This document shows, one piece after another, positions 52,175 to 62,120 of a stretch of 64,000 bases of DNA. Source of the DNA: an uncultured Bacilli bacterium (GTDB lineage: Bacteria > Bacillota_I > Bacilli_A > RFN20 > CAG-826); assembly GCA_934140155.1 (NCBI GenBank), contig CAKPBC010000005.1, positions 1 through 64,000 of the forward strand, written 5' to 3'. The translations under genes and the position numbers were made by a program. How positions within the stretch are numbered: the stretch's first letter is position 1; each line of letters begins with the position of its first letter. The notes beneath the pieces were generated by a model. It was not told where the DNA came from and did no database searches. It saw only the letters and a list, made by a program, of their open reading frames with translations.

Positions 52175-53467
52175 TTATAAATTTTCTAACACTTCATCTA
52201 GCACTTTTTCAACACGAGAATATTTTTTCACTTTCTTTTTAAGAAGTTTACCTTTAAAAACAACATATTCCGGATTACGTAACGAAGATAAATCATTTAA
52301 AGGATTTTCTTTAACTATTAGTAAGTCTCCGCTTTTATTAACTTCAATACTACCTGTAATATCACTAACTCCTGCAATATTAGCATTAACTAATGTAGCA
52401 GTATGGAGGGCAAATTTATTAGAAATACCTTTTATACATTTTGTGAAATATACTAATTCTCTCCACATATCATAATGCGTTACTAATGGACATCCAGTGT
52501 CGGTTCCCAAACCCACTTGGATGCCTTTTTTTAGACATTTTCCTAAAAATTCAATCATCCCATTTAATAACACTTGCGTATTATATTTTACAATATCATC
52601 ATATCCTAATGGTTTTGGATCAAGCATTGCAAGTGGCATAGCGGGAGAAAATGTGGCTACATACGCTCCACCATGATTTTTAAATAAATCCACTAATTCA
52701 TCACTAACTTTAGCACCATGCTCAATAGTATCGACGCCATTTAAAATAGCTTCTTTGACTCCTTCCTCCCCTTCAACATGCGCCGCTACTTTAAGACCTA
52801 ATTCATGAGCTTTAGTTGTACATGCTTTAATCATACTAGGATCCATTTTTAATAAGCCAATAACACCTTTTTCTTTGGTATCAAGAATTCCTCCAGTAAT
52901 CATTAATTTAATTAAATCAGCACCTTGGCGATTACATTCTTCAACCATTTTAATAGCTTCTTCATTATTTCTTGCTGGTTTAGCAACTGTTCCATCCATA
53001 TGGCCATTTATTACTCCAATTGCATAGTTAGAAGCAAGAATTCTTGGTCCTAAGTATTTATTCTTTTTAATCAAATCACGCAATCTCGCATCAAAATCAT
53101 CAATTCCTCCAACTGTGCGAATTGTAGTTACTCCTGAAAGCAATTCTTTTTCAGCATTTTTTTGACATATTTTAATTCCAACTTTTCTAGTTATTTCATA
53201 TTTAGAAATAAATGCAACTAACTTTTTTAAATCTCCAACTTTCTTTTTCGATGGTTTCCCGCTAGCGGGTAAATGAACGTGCAAATTTATTAATCCAGGA
53301 ATAACATAACTTCCTTTTAAATCAATGATTTTTGCATCTTTATTAGTAATATTTTGACTAATTGAAGTAATTATTCCGCCTTCAATTAAAATATCATAAT
53401 TCATTAATAAGTCACTATTTAGTTTTCCATCATATATGTTGCCATTTTTTAATAATAATTTTTCCAT
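52175..53467 (-). CDS. Metal-dependent amidohydrolase, imidazolonepropionase/prolidase-like
   Basis: 430 aa, cytoplasmic. The metal-binding motif NLHVHLP is at about 62-68. Further motifs are AAHVEGEEGVKEAI and DTIEHGAKV, and the catalytic aspartate is in GLGTDTGCP. The beta-sandwich of cyclic amidohydrolases is formed from both ends. Closest by pattern to the COG1228-type enzymes. The substrate is not predictable. It converges with mreB, 11 bases apart. Confidence 0.82.
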   Translation of the reverse strand: MEKLLLKNGNIYDGKLNSDLLMNYDILIEGGIITSISQNITNKDAKIIDLKGSYVIPGLINLHVHLPASGKPSKKKVGDLKKLVAFISKYEITRKVGIKICQKNAEKELLSGVTTIRTVGGIDDFDARLRDLIKKNKYLGPRILASNYAIGVINGHMDGTVAKPARNNEEAIKMVEECNRQGADLIKLMITGGILDTKEKGVIGLLKMDPSMIKACTTKAHELGLKVAAHVEGEEGVKEAILNGVDTIEHGAKVSDELVDLFKNHGGAYVATFSPAMPLAMLDPKPLGYDDIVKYNTQVLLNGMIEFLGKCLKKGIQVGLGTDTGCPLVTHYDMWRELVYFTKCIKGISNKFALHTATLVNANIAGVSDITGSIEVNKSGDLLIVKENPLNDLSSLRNPEYVVFKGKLLKKKVKKYSRVEKVLDEVLENL

Positions 53468-53720
53468 TGTTTCTTATATTAATAGATGATAATTAGCAAT
53501 TGTTATCTATTAATTTCTCCTTTTTTAATCACAAGCAAATTTATTTAATAAATTTAATACTATAAATTTATAATTATTTTAGTACAATTTTTAATTATAA
53601 AACAAGATACTATCATATTTTTTTAAAAAAGAGAGCAAAAAAAGATAGCCAAGTTTCTTCATAAAAGAAATCTACAAATGCTATCTTATTAAAATAATAT
53701 TTTTAAGAATAAATTAACAA
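53468..53720. other. AT-rich gap with the fsa terminator
   Basis: No coding sequence is seen. It holds the terminator listed separately and, next to 53467, the upstream region of the amidohydrolase gene, which lacks a clear ribosome binding site. Confidence 0.5.
53634..53687 (-). terminator. Terminator of the ppa-fsa operon
   Basis: On the minus strand, AAGATAGC (53687-53680) pairs with GCTATCTT (53649-53642), followed by TTTTT. An inner TTTCTT/AAGAAA stem lies in the loop. Confidence 0.6.
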
Positions 53721-54356
53721 TTATTTGCTTGCTGCGTCTTTAAATATTTTTAAGCCTGCATCAGTTAAAGGATGCTTAACCATTTTTTCTAATACTGCAA
53801 AAGGAATTGTAGCGATATCAGCACCAGCAAGAGCAGCTTGTTCAACATGAGCCAAATTACGAATTGAAGCAGCAATTACTTGTGTCTCATATCCATAATT
53901 AGAAATCATTAGCATAATTTTTTCAATTAATTCAGCGCCGCTATTACCGGCATCATCAACTCTACCCATAAATGGAGAAATATATGTTGCACCAGCTTCA
54001 CAAGCCATAAGAGCTTGAGGAACAGAGAACACTAAGGTAACATTAGTTTTAATACCCAATTTAGTAAGTTCTGAACAAGCTTGAACACCATCCATAGTCA
54101 TTGGTAATTTAATAACAATATTCTTATGAATTTTTGCTAATTCTTTTGCTTGGGCCACCATTTCACTAGCGGAAGCTTCTGCCACTTCAGCGGAAATTGG
54201 TCCATTAACTAATTCGACAATTTCTTTAATAACATCTTCTAATTTTCTTCCTTCCTTAGCAATTAAAGATGGATTAGTGGTTACTCCACTAATGCAGCCC
54301 CATTTACTAGCTTCTCTAATACTTTCAATATTTGCGGTATCAATAAATAATTTCAT
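53721..54356 (-). CDS. fsa: Transaldolase/fructose-6-phosphate aldolase-like protein
   Basis: 211 aa, the short transaldolase type (TalC/FSA). The family opening MKLFIDTANIESIREA is followed by GVTTNPSLIAKEGR (about 24-37), the Schiff-base lysine in NIVIKLPMT (about 80-88), and the barrel end with PFAVLEKM and HPLTDAGL. It transfers or cleaves a dihydroxyacetone unit in the pentose phosphate pathway. Sequence alone does not separate transaldolase from aldolase activity. It is one base behind ppa. Confidence 0.88.
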   Translation of the reverse strand: MKLFIDTANIESIREASKWGCISGVTTNPSLIAKEGRKLEDVIKEIVELVNGPISAEVAEASASEMVAQAKELAKIHKNIVIKLPMTMDGVQACSELTKLGIKTNVTLVFSVPQALMACEAGATYISPFMGRVDDAGNSGAELIEKIMLMISNYGYETQVIAASIRNLAHVEQAALAGADIATIPFAVLEKMVKHPLTDAGLKIFKDAASK

Positions 54357-54357
54357 T

Positions 54358-54903
54358 TTACTTTTGCTCCTTTTTATCGCCGAATTTTAATTCATAATTT
54401 TCAATACATTTTTTAATAATACGCATTGCTTCTTCTTTACCTTCAACTTCTTCAACAATTGTATCTTTATTTTCTAATGTTTTATAAACTGAGAAGAAGT
54501 GCTTAATTTCATCCGATACATGTTGTGGTAAATTTCTAATATCTTTATATGTATTATAGAAAGGATCATGCTTACAAATAGCAATAATCTTTTCATCCGG
54601 TTCACCATTATCAATCATTTTTACAACACCAATTGGATAACATTCTACTAAAGCAAGTGGTGTTATTTGTTCAGTACATAATACCAACACATCGAGAGGG
54701 TCATTATCACCAGCATAAGTATGAGGAATAAATCCATAGTTATGTGGATAGTGCGTCGATGTATATAAAATACGATCTAAACGTAATGCTCCTGTATCCT
54801 TATCTAATTCGTACTTATTTTTACTTCCTTTAGGAATTTCAATGCACGCAATAAAATCATTTGGTTGAATTCTATCTTTAGATACAACATGCCAAATATT
54901 CAT
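54358..54903 (-). CDS. ppa: Inorganic pyrophosphatase (family I)
   Basis: 181 aa from ATG 54903, which has AAAGGAG upstream. Family I motifs are present: EIPKGSKNKYELDK (about 24-37), YPHNYGFIPHTYAGDNDPLD (about 50-69), and the DNGEPDEKIIAI region. It hydrolyses pyrophosphate and pulls biosynthetic reactions forward. It forms a two-gene operon with fsa. Confidence 0.95.
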   Translation of the reverse strand: MNIWHVVSKDRIQPNDFIACIEIPKGSKNKYELDKDTGALRLDRILYTSTHYPHNYGFIPHTYAGDNDPLDVLVLCTEQITPLALVECYPIGVVKMIDNGEPDEKIIAICKHDPFYNTYKDIRNLPQHVSDEIKHFFSVYKTLENKDTIVEEVEGKEEAMRIIKKCIENYELKFGDKKEQK

Positions 54904-55009
54904 ATTTATCACACTCCTTTTTCTATAATTAATGTTAGCATAAAATTAACCAAATTTATATAAATATTTGTTAATCTATGTTATAATTTTTGTTGTTGAG
55001 GTGATAAAA

Positions 55010-55840
55010 ATGTCAAAGAATAAACATAAAGTAATTTTCCTTATTTCTTTATTAAGTTTATTTAGTTGTAATGCAAAAAATAAAATTATCATTTCAACAA
55101 TTGAACTTAGTAATTCATTGTTAACCGCAACAATAGATGAAACTACTAATATTGCTGATTATACTCTTGATATAAATGCGCCTAATGTCAAAGAAAAAAT
55201 TGAAAACAAAGAAACTTTCTTTTTATATTATTATAGTCCTAGTTGTGGATCATGCATAGAATTAAAACCATTTATGATTAGATATATAAAAGAATCAGGT
55301 GCTGCGATATATTCACTTGATATTACTAAAATTTTATATACCATTCCTGGTGATACTCAAGAAACAACAATAAAAGTAACTAATTATGATTGGCTCCAAA
55401 TTAAAGGTAATGAAATACGCGATTTAAATAACACTGATGTTTTTTGCGGGCCAAATGGTGATTGTGAAGGAACACCAACTTTAATGACTTTTAAAGACGG
55501 AAAATATATTTCTAAGCAATATGGTACTGATAATCTTTTTAAAGATAAAGTATTTAAGCGTTTCATGGATAACCATTTATCAATTAGTAAAACAAAAGCA
55601 ATTAATACTAATATTAGCGACTATGAAAAGAATTCAAATATTATTTATTATTTTAAAAATGATTCAGCAAATAAAGTAAGTTTATACAATCAAATTTTAG
55701 CAAATAATATTGATATGTATCTTTATGATACAAGTTTACATGAATCTTCAATCGAATCAAAAATAATTAATTACAAAAACAATACTGAACTATTAGTAAA
55801 TGATTCCACAACATTTGAAGATATTATGTCGTTTATTTAA
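55010..55840 (+). CDS. Thioredoxin-fold lipoprotein
   Basis: 276 aa from ATG 55010 (GAGGTGAT at 54998-55005). The signal peptide ends in the lipobox LFSC. Residues about 55-190 show a thioredoxin-like fold with the redox pair in SPSCGSCIELKPF and the cis-proline loop in GTPTLMTF. Two extra cysteines lie in CGPNGDCEG. The C-terminal 90 residues are a second, unassigned alpha/beta segment. It is probably a membrane-attached thiol oxidoreductase or a redox-inactive binding protein. The partner is unknown. Confidence 0.75.
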   Translation: MSKNKHKVIFLISLLSLFSCNAKNKIIISTIELSNSLLTATIDETTNIADYTLDINAPNVKEKIENKETFFLYYYSPSCGSCIELKPFMIRYIKESGAAIYSLDITKILYTIPGDTQETTIKVTNYDWLQIKGNEIRDLNNTDVFCGPNGDCEGTPTLMTFKDGKYISKQYGTDNLFKDKVFKRFMDNHLSISKTKAINTNISDYEKNSNIIYYFKNDSANKVSLYNQILANNIDMYLYDTSLHESSIESKIINYKNNTELLVNDSTTFEDIMSFI

Positions 55841-55921
55841 ATTTTTAGTTGTAGAAATTCATAAACTTTGGTATAGTTATTGAAAGCCCTTGCAAAAAGC
55901 TTTGAAAATAGGAGGAAAATT

Positions 55922-57562
55922 ATGTTTAAAATTAAATTAAAAGACCAAACACTCGAATTTGACAAAAAAGTTAGTTTAGCCTCTTTAGCCGATGATCCGA
56001 ATAAAGAATTTGTCGTAGCTAAAGTTAATAATCGTATCCGTGATTTACATTACGAAGTATATTATGACGCCACTGTAGAATTTTTAACTGTAAAAGACCA
56101 AGCTGCTATTCGTACTTATGAACGTTCTTTACGTTATTTATTCGCTATGGCTGCACAAAGATTATATCCAAATCTAAAATTTAGATTTTCTTATAATGTT
56201 TCTCGCTCTATATTCGTGCAAATATTAAGTGATAATGTTCGTGTCGATTCAACAATGGTTAAAAAATTAGGTGAAGAAATGCGTAAATTAATTGATGACG
56301 ATTTACCTTTTGAAAGAATTATTGTTAGTAACGAAGAGGCAACAAAAATTTATCATGAACGTGGATTTGATGATAAAATTGCCACTTTAAAATATCGTCC
56401 AGAAAAAACTGTTCACTTCTATAAGTGTGATGATTATATGAACTATATGTATGGATACATGGTTCCATCAACTGGATATTTAAGAAGATTTGCTTTACGT
56501 TTATATTCTCCAGGTATTATTATTCAATATCCACGTAGTGAATGTAATGGAAATATTCCACCATTTGAAGATGCACCTACATTTGGTAAAACACTTAAAG
56601 AATCTCATAAATGGGCTAAAGCAACAGGCATTGATTATGTGGCTGGTTTAAACAAAATGGTTGAAGAAGCTGGCGATGTTGAATTCATCAATCTTTGTGA
56701 AGCAAGACATAACCGTATGCTTTGCGAATTAGGTGATTTAATCGAAAAAGATATCGAAAATATCCGTTTAGTTTGTATTGCCGGTCCATCAAGTTCTGGT
56801 AAAACAACATTCGCTAATCGTTTAAGAATTGAATTATTATCTCGTGGTATTAAGCCTATTCGTATTTCAATGGATGACTACTATTTACCGCGTGATTTAG
56901 CGCCAGTCGATGAAAATGGTGATGCTGATTTAGAAAGTATCAATGCTTTAGATATTCCATTATTCAACCAAAATATGCTTGATTTAGTTCAAGGTGAAGA
57001 AGTACAATTACCAAAATTTGATTTCAAATTAGGTAAACGTGTTCCAGGCCGTGTTTTAAAGATTCCTGCTGATCAACCAATTATTATTGAAGGAATTCAT
57101 GCTTTAAATGATCAAATGACATCTTTAATTCCAAAGCACCAAAAATTTAAAATTTATATTGCTCCTCAAGCACAAATTAACCTTGATAACCACAACCCAA
57201 TTTCTTTAACTGACTTAAGATTATTAAGAAGAATAGTTCGTGATAAACAATTCAGAAATGCTTCTGCTGAAAACACCATTGAAATGTGGCCAAGTGTTCG
57301 TAAAGGCGAATTTACTTGGATTTATAAAACTCAAGAAGGCGCTGATTATGTTTATAACTCATTCTTACCTTATGAATTATGTGTCATGCGTAAATATGCT
57401 TTACCAGTATTAAAGAAAATTGATGTTGATTCACCAAGTTTCCCAATCGCCGAACGTTTGATTAAATTCTTAAAATATTTTGTTGAAATGGATGACACTT
57501 GGGTTCCATGTAATTCCTTAATGCGTGAATTTATTGGCGGAAGTTGCTACCAAGATATTTAA
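55922..57562 (+). CDS. TGS-domain nucleoside (uridine) kinase fusion
   Basis: 546 aa from ATG 55922 (AGGAGG at 55910-55915). The N-terminal part (about 1-75) is a TGS domain, followed by a threonyl-tRNA-synthetase-type second additional domain (about 75-215). Residues about 280-500 form a uridine-kinase-like P-loop domain: Walker A AGPSSSGKTTFANRL, then MDDYYLPR and IIIEGIHALN. The fusion is conserved across many Firmicutes and Thermotogae. The kinase probably phosphorylates uridine or cytidine, and the N-terminal half may sense or bind RNA. Confidence 0.87.
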   Translation: MFKIKLKDQTLEFDKKVSLASLADDPNKEFVVAKVNNRIRDLHYEVYYDATVEFLTVKDQAAIRTYERSLRYLFAMAAQRLYPNLKFRFSYNVSRSIFVQILSDNVRVDSTMVKKLGEEMRKLIDDDLPFERIIVSNEEATKIYHERGFDDKIATLKYRPEKTVHFYKCDDYMNYMYGYMVPSTGYLRRFALRLYSPGIIIQYPRSECNGNIPPFEDAPTFGKTLKESHKWAKATGIDYVAGLNKMVEEAGDVEFINLCEARHNRMLCELGDLIEKDIENIRLVCIAGPSSSGKTTFANRLRIELLSRGIKPIRISMDDYYLPRDLAPVDENGDADLESINALDIPLFNQNMLDLVQGEEVQLPKFDFKLGKRVPGRVLKIPADQPIIIEGIHALNDQMTSLIPKHQKFKIYIAPQAQINLDNHNPISLTDLRLLRRIVRDKQFRNASAENTIEMWPSVRKGEFTWIYKTQEGADYVYNSFLPYELCVMRKYALPVLKKIDVDSPSFPIAERLIKFLKYFVEMDDTWVPCNSLMREFIGGSCYQDI

Positions 57563-57575
57563 ACTATTACTAATG

Positions 57576-57606
57576 GCTAAGATTTTATTTAATCTTAGCT
57601 TTTTTT
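57576..57606 (+). terminator. Terminator of the nucleoside kinase gene
   Basis: GCTAAGATT (57576-57584) pairs perfectly with AATCTTAGC (57591-57599), followed by seven T. Confidence 0.85.
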
Positions 57607-57638
57607 ATGCTAAAATTTAAAAAATTGGAGATGATTTT

Positions 57639-58922
57639 ATGAAAGAAAAATTTATGCATTTTAAAGCAAATTTTGATTCTTTTTGTAACAAAGCATTTGA
57701 TGGATTTAGCAAATGGTTTCGAAAATATTTATTATTAATTGTTTTTATTGTTCTAACTATTTTAGCACTTATTGCTCGTACTTCTTTCATAAATTATGTA
57801 AGTGGCGATATGTATTGCCCTTTAATTCCTTGGTTTAACTACTTTAGAGAATTTGGATTTAAAGCATTAGGCACTTATCCTAATTGGAATATTGTCTTAG
57901 AAAATGGCACAAAAGTTCCTTGTGATTATCCAGTTAGTTATATGAATATCCTAGCATTTTTAAGTTTATTTTCTAATAACGCTATTGTGACAATTAAATG
58001 GTCTTGTTTTATTGCTGATATTGCTTTAGCAATTGGCGTTGGTTTAGTTACTTATCATTTTAGTAAGAATAAATATACAAGTTTAATTGCTTATGTTATT
58101 ACATTATTTGCTCCAAGTGTATTTGCAAATTCCGCTATTTGGGGACAATGTGACCAATTATATGTAACTATAATTGTATTTGCTTTCTTATTGATACTTA
58201 AAAAGCACAATTGCTGGGCGTCTTTTTTAATAGGAATTGCGATATCTTTAAAACTTCAAAGTGTATTCTTCTTACCTTTTGTCGTATATTTATGGCTTAA
58301 TAAAAAATACCGTTTATGGAATATATTTATTATATTTGCTGGCATTTTCATTACATTTATTCCTTCTTATATCGCTGGCGCTCCATTTATGATGCCTTTA
58401 GAAGCTTACGCTAATCAAATGGGACTATATATGAACGCTAATTATGGTTCTGGATCAATGTACGCTTTCTTAGAAATGGCGGGATTAAAAGATGGTTTCA
58501 ATAATGGATTTAATATCATATTTGCTTTTTCCACAATTGCCTTCACTCTTTTCATTCTTTACTACAATAAAGTCGAATGCAATGAAAAAAATATGACTTA
58601 TATTGCCACATTATTTGCTATTGTTTGTCCTTTTGTATTACCACATATGCATGAAAGATATTTCTTTATGGCTGATATATTTGTATTAATTTATGTTCTA
58701 GTTTTCAAAAGAAAATACCATTTAGCGGCCCTAATGATTTTCTCTTCATTTAATAATTACACACACTTCTTAACTGGCGAATATATCTTTAAATTTTTAG
58801 GCCAAGATTGTGTGCGTTTATCCGCATTAATTAATTTATTTATTATTATCAGTTTAATAAAAGATTTTAAAATTATTAAACAAAATCGTGATGAAAATAC
58901 TTTAGTCGAACAAATCGGTTGA
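57639..58922 (+). CDS. GT-C fold membrane glycosyltransferase (Gpi18/mannosyltransferase-related)
   Basis: 427 aa with about 10 membrane segments. The first outer loop has SGDMYCPLIPWF, with the acidic residue expected of GT-C enzymes. Two further conserved blocks are IWGQCDQLYV and PHMHERYFF, which match the COG5542 pattern. It likely moves a sugar from a lipid carrier to a cell-surface acceptor. It overlaps the end of cysK by 21 bases in convergent orientation. Confidence 0.8.
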   Translation: MKEKFMHFKANFDSFCNKAFDGFSKWFRKYLLLIVFIVLTILALIARTSFINYVSGDMYCPLIPWFNYFREFGFKALGTYPNWNIVLENGTKVPCDYPVSYMNILAFLSLFSNNAIVTIKWSCFIADIALAIGVGLVTYHFSKNKYTSLIAYVITLFAPSVFANSAIWGQCDQLYVTIIVFAFLLILKKHNCWASFLIGIAISLKLQSVFFLPFVVYLWLNKKYRLWNIFIIFAGIFITFIPSYIAGAPFMMPLEAYANQMGLYMNANYGSGSMYAFLEMAGLKDGFNNGFNIIFAFSTIAFTLFILYYNKVECNEKNMTYIATLFAIVCPFVLPHMHERYFFMADIFVLIYVLVFKRKYHLAALMIFSSFNNYTHFLTGEYIFKFLGQDCVRLSALINLFIIISLIKDFKIIKQNRDENTLVEQIG

Positions 58923-59828
58923 TAAATATCTTGAACCATTATCTGGTGAAATAACCACAATATTTTTATCTTTATTTTTAGGATTTTTAGCTAATTCAAC
59001 TGCTGCAAATAAATTTGCACCAGAAGAATATCCCACTAGTAAACCTTCTAATTTTGCTAGCATTTTTGCATATTTTTTTGCATTTTCATCACTAACATCA
59101 ATGATTTTATCTATCACATCTAAATTAAGTGTTTTGGGTATAAAATTTGCTCCTATTCCTTGAATTTTATGACTTCCAGCATGCCCCTTAGTAAGTAATG
59201 GTGAATTAAGTGGTTCAACGCCATAAACTAGAATATTTTTATTTTGTTCTTTTAAGTATTTAGAAACTCCACTAATGGTACCACCGGTTCCAATACCTGC
59301 GACAAAATAATCAACTTTTCCGTTAAGTTGCGAATAAATTTCTAGTCCAGTTATTTGATAATGTGTTAATGGATTATACTTGTTTTCAAATTGATTTAAA
59401 ATTATTGAATTTTTTATAGATTTATTTAGTTCTATAGCCTTATTTTTAGCGCCTTGCATACCTAATTCTTTTGGTGTTAAAACTAATTTTGCTCCATACG
59501 CTAGCATTAGTTTTTGTCTTTCTTTGGACATATTTTCTGGCATTACAATTACTGCTTTAAATTGTTTTATAGCTGCGATTGCGCTTAATGCAATACCAGT
59601 ATTTCCAGATGTTGCTTCAATGACTACAAAATTGTTATCTATCTTATAATTCTTTTCTAGTTCATTTACAATATTTAAAACAATTCGATCTTTAATTGAT
59701 CCAGTAAGATTAAGTGATTCTACTTTTGCGTAAATATTTGCAAATAATCCTAACTCTTTTTTTAATCTTTTTAACTCGACTAATGGCGTATTATTAATTA
59801 ACTCTAATGCTGAAGAAAACGTTTTCAT
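58902..59828 (-). CDS. cysK: Cysteine synthase (O-acetylserine thiol-lyase)
   Basis: 308 aa, standard length. The PLP lysine is in LTGSIKDRI (about 40-48), the phosphate/substrate loop is EATSGNTG (about 70-77), and the PLP phosphate-binding loop is GIGTGGTISG (about 175-184). The sulfide-binding GYSSGA and C-terminal PDNGSRYLS are also seen. It makes cysteine from O-acetylserine and sulfide. A cystathionine-beta-synthase role is less likely. GGAAGTGAT precedes the ATG. Confidence 0.93.
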   Translation of the reverse strand: MKTFSSALELINNTPLVELKRLKKELGLFANIYAKVESLNLTGSIKDRIVLNIVNELEKNYKIDNNFVVIEATSGNTGIALSAIAAIKQFKAVIVMPENMSKERQKLMLAYGAKLVLTPKELGMQGAKNKAIELNKSIKNSIILNQFENKYNPLTHYQITGLEIYSQLNGKVDYFVAGIGTGGTISGVSKYLKEQNKNILVYGVEPLNSPLLTKGHAGSHKIQGIGANFIPKTLNLDVIDKIIDVSDENAKKYAKMLAKLEGLLVGYSSGANLFAAVELAKNPKNKDKNIVVISPDNGSRYLSTDLFD

Positions 59829-60126
59829 TTTATCACTTCCAATAAACTATATGAAAAAGGTTTTTATTAATTGTATTAATAATTGCTTGTTATGTAAACT
59901 TTTAGTTGATACAAATAACTTTTTAAATATTCCGTTTTATAAGATTCAAGTGTAAAACAATTATGCAGATAAAAGTGCGTGTCTCAACTAGTGATGTTAA
60001 TTGCATAAATTATTACTAGCAATCAATTTACAAAGCTTACTAATTACTTGTAATTATTATTACAATGTGCTAAACTCGTATCAATCTTTTTATCAAAAAA
60101 TATTAATTATAAGGAGGATTTATTCT
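59829..60126. promoter_or_regulatory. Divergent intergenic region with a 7-bp palindrome
   Basis: No coding sequence is seen. TTGTAAT (60048-60054) and ATTACAA (60059-60065) form an inverted repeat that could be an operator or a hairpin. A strong AAGGAGG (60111-60117) serves the lipoprotein gene at 60127. I cannot assign promoter boxes with confidence. Confidence 0.35.
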
Positions 60127-62103
60127 ATGAAAAAAAGTTTTTTGTTATTTACTTTAGCGGCTATAACACTTGGATTAGCAGGCTGTGACAAAGATAATTC
60201 TACTTCAATCTCTAATTCTACTTCAGGACCTAGTTCTGTTTCAAACTCAACTTCCAATTCAAGTTCTGGCACTAGCAATTCCACTTCAAGTTCTGGCACT
60301 AGCAATTCCACTTCAGGTTCTAATACCAGCAATTCTAATTCGGGTTCTACAGTCGATACTGATGGCGAAATGCAATTTAGTCAAGTATTAAGTCTACTAA
60401 CAAAATTGCATACTTATGAAGTTTATAATGCTAGTAGCGCAACAATTGTGAATAGAATTACTAAAAACACAACTGTCACAACTTCTACTGAAAAGAAGGA
60501 AGTTTATAGTTCTGCAGTTCCATCTTCTGCTTCAACTGGCACAGTAGTTCGCACCATTGATGGTAAAGAAGATAAAAATGACACATTCGTGAAAAGAAAT
60601 GCTGTTATTAACGAAAAATATGAAGTAAATGGTGAAGTTAACACTTATCCAATGTTTGCTCAAATTGTTGATTATGAAAATGAAAATATGGGCGGAAACG
60701 ATTATAAAGATTCTGCAAAAAAGAATTTCATATTCGAAAGTGATGATGAAGCTACCGCGGCAGGATTATCAAAAGGCCAATATGTTACTGCAACCGATTT
60801 ACTTGAATCTACTTCTACATCTGTAGCATACGACTTAGCTAGTTACATAAGTTCATACCTAATAACTAACGTATATGTACCACAAACTGGAATCGATACT
60901 TTCTCATATAGTAAAGATTCTAATGGCAATGTTTCTTATATTTGCATTGTTAATTACTCTCTTACCAATGATGAGAATTTCAATGACACTCAATATCACA
61001 ACATTAATATACAATTTGTTACTGATGCTGAACAAACCAAACTAATTAGTACAGCAGTAAATTACGACTTTGCTGATATGCGTGAAGGCGAAGAAGAGGA
61101 TGCCTACTTTAATGAAGTACACTGGGATGCTACTCCAGAATATGGAACACGAAAAGATGTTCCAAGTGACGCTATTGATGTTACAAATTACTTCTTACAA
61201 GAAATAACTGATGTAGAGTTATATACTCGTGAAAATAATGACGCTGCTATTGATCCTAGTAATATAATTTATAGCAATAGCTATAATTATTTATTTGCAC
61301 GTGCAAAAAGTTATAAACCTGAAAAATCAGTTGATATTTCTATTACTGGTGCAGGATCCACTAATTCAAATGTAATTAATTTTACTGATGACGGATATTT
61401 TGAAATAGTTGGACCTGGTACAACCACATTATCTTTTGTCTATTTTGGCAAAGATGATGATAATGTATATCGCGAAAAAACATTTAATAAAACTGTTACA
61501 GTTGTTGCTCCAAATCCTGATAAAATTAGATTTACAGTAATTAAACCAGAAATTGCTGATAACACATTAACAGTTGGTCAAACATATACCTTCTCAGTTT
61601 ATGTAACACCAATAAAAGCTACACAAGATATTGTTATTGATAGTAATTCTAATCCTAATGTATTAAGTGTGAGCATAGATAAAGATAACAATGTAACAAT
61701 TACCGCTCTTGCTAGTGGTCAATCTACTATTACTTTCAAAGTTAATGGTTATGAATCAGTAACTGCTTCTATGACATTTATTGTCGCATCCGCCGATATT
61801 GATCTTGCAACAATAATTACACAAAAGACATATCTTTGTGATTTATCTAGTTATGGTTATACTTTCTCATTAAAATTTAATGCCGATGGTACAGGCGAAA
61901 GAATTCAACACATAAATAAATCTGGTAAAGAATATACCGATACATTTACTTATACAATTAGTGGTAATAAGATTGCATTTGCCTCTTGGTCAAATGGTGC
62001 TCCAAAGCAATTTGAAACTGGCATTATAACCCAAGATGGTAACAAGATTACATGCTCTTCTGCATCAGAAACAAAAGATTATGTATTTATTTCTAATAAT
62101 TAA
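60127..62103 (+). CDS. Lipoprotein with Ser/Thr/Asn linker and Ig-like (BIG2) domain
   Basis: 658 aa from ATG 60127. AAGGAGG lies nine bases upstream, and an in-frame extension to 60001 has no support. The lipobox is GLAGC, followed by about 55 residues of Ser/Thr/Asn/Gly linker. Residues about 80-340 are an unassigned domain. A BIG2-type Ig-like domain follows (about 460-555: ADNTLTVGQTYTFSVYVTP, SGQSTITFKV). The last 90 residues resemble a small beta-barrel (YTFSLKFNADGTGER, TDTFTYTISGNKI). It is surface-exposed. The ligand is unknown. Confidence 0.75.
   Translation: MKKSFLLFTLAAITLGLAGCDKDNSTSISNSTSGPSSVSNSTSNSSSGTSNSTSSSGTSNSTSGSNTSNSNSGSTVDTDGEMQFSQVLSLLTKLHTYEVYNASSATIVNRITKNTTVTTSTEKKEVYSSAVPSSASTGTVVRTIDGKEDKNDTFVKRNAVINEKYEVNGEVNTYPMFAQIVDYENENMGGNDYKDSAKKNFIFESDDEATAAGLSKGQYVTATDLLESTSTSVAYDLASYISSYLITNVYVPQTGIDTFSYSKDSNGNVSYICIVNYSLTNDENFNDTQYHNINIQFVTDAEQTKLISTAVNYDFADMREGEEEDAYFNEVHWDATPEYGTRKDVPSDAIDVTNYFLQEITDVELYTRENNDAAIDPSNIIYSNSYNYLFARAKSYKPEKSVDISITGAGSTNSNVINFTDDGYFEIVGPGTTTLSFVYFGKDDDNVYREKTFNKTVTVVAPNPDKIRFTVIKPEIADNTLTVGQTYTFSVYVTPIKATQDIVIDSNSNPNVLSVSIDKDNNVTITALASGQSTITFKVNGYESVTASMTFIVASADIDLATIITQKTYLCDLSSYGYTFSLKFNADGTGERIQHINKSGKEYTDTFTYTISGNKIAFASWSNGAPKQFETGIITQDGNKITCSSASETKDYVFISNN
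60261..60341 (+). repeat. 27-bp tandem repeat in the lipoprotein linker
   Basis: Two identical 27-bp units (60261-60287 and 60288-60314) are followed by a diverged third (60315-60341). They encode SSGTSNSTS-type units and keep the frame, so the linker length can vary by slippage. Confidence 0.75.
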
Positions 62104-62120
62104 TAAATAAGGTGATATCT

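Noticed and set aside
60261..60341. CRISPR-like repeat array
   Set aside because: The units are directly adjacent without spacers and sit in frame within a Ser/Thr/Asn linker.
60185..60391. 68-codon ORF overlapping the lipoprotein linker
   Set aside because: It is a low-complexity shadow of the Ser/Thr-rich repeat in another frame, without a ribosome binding site.
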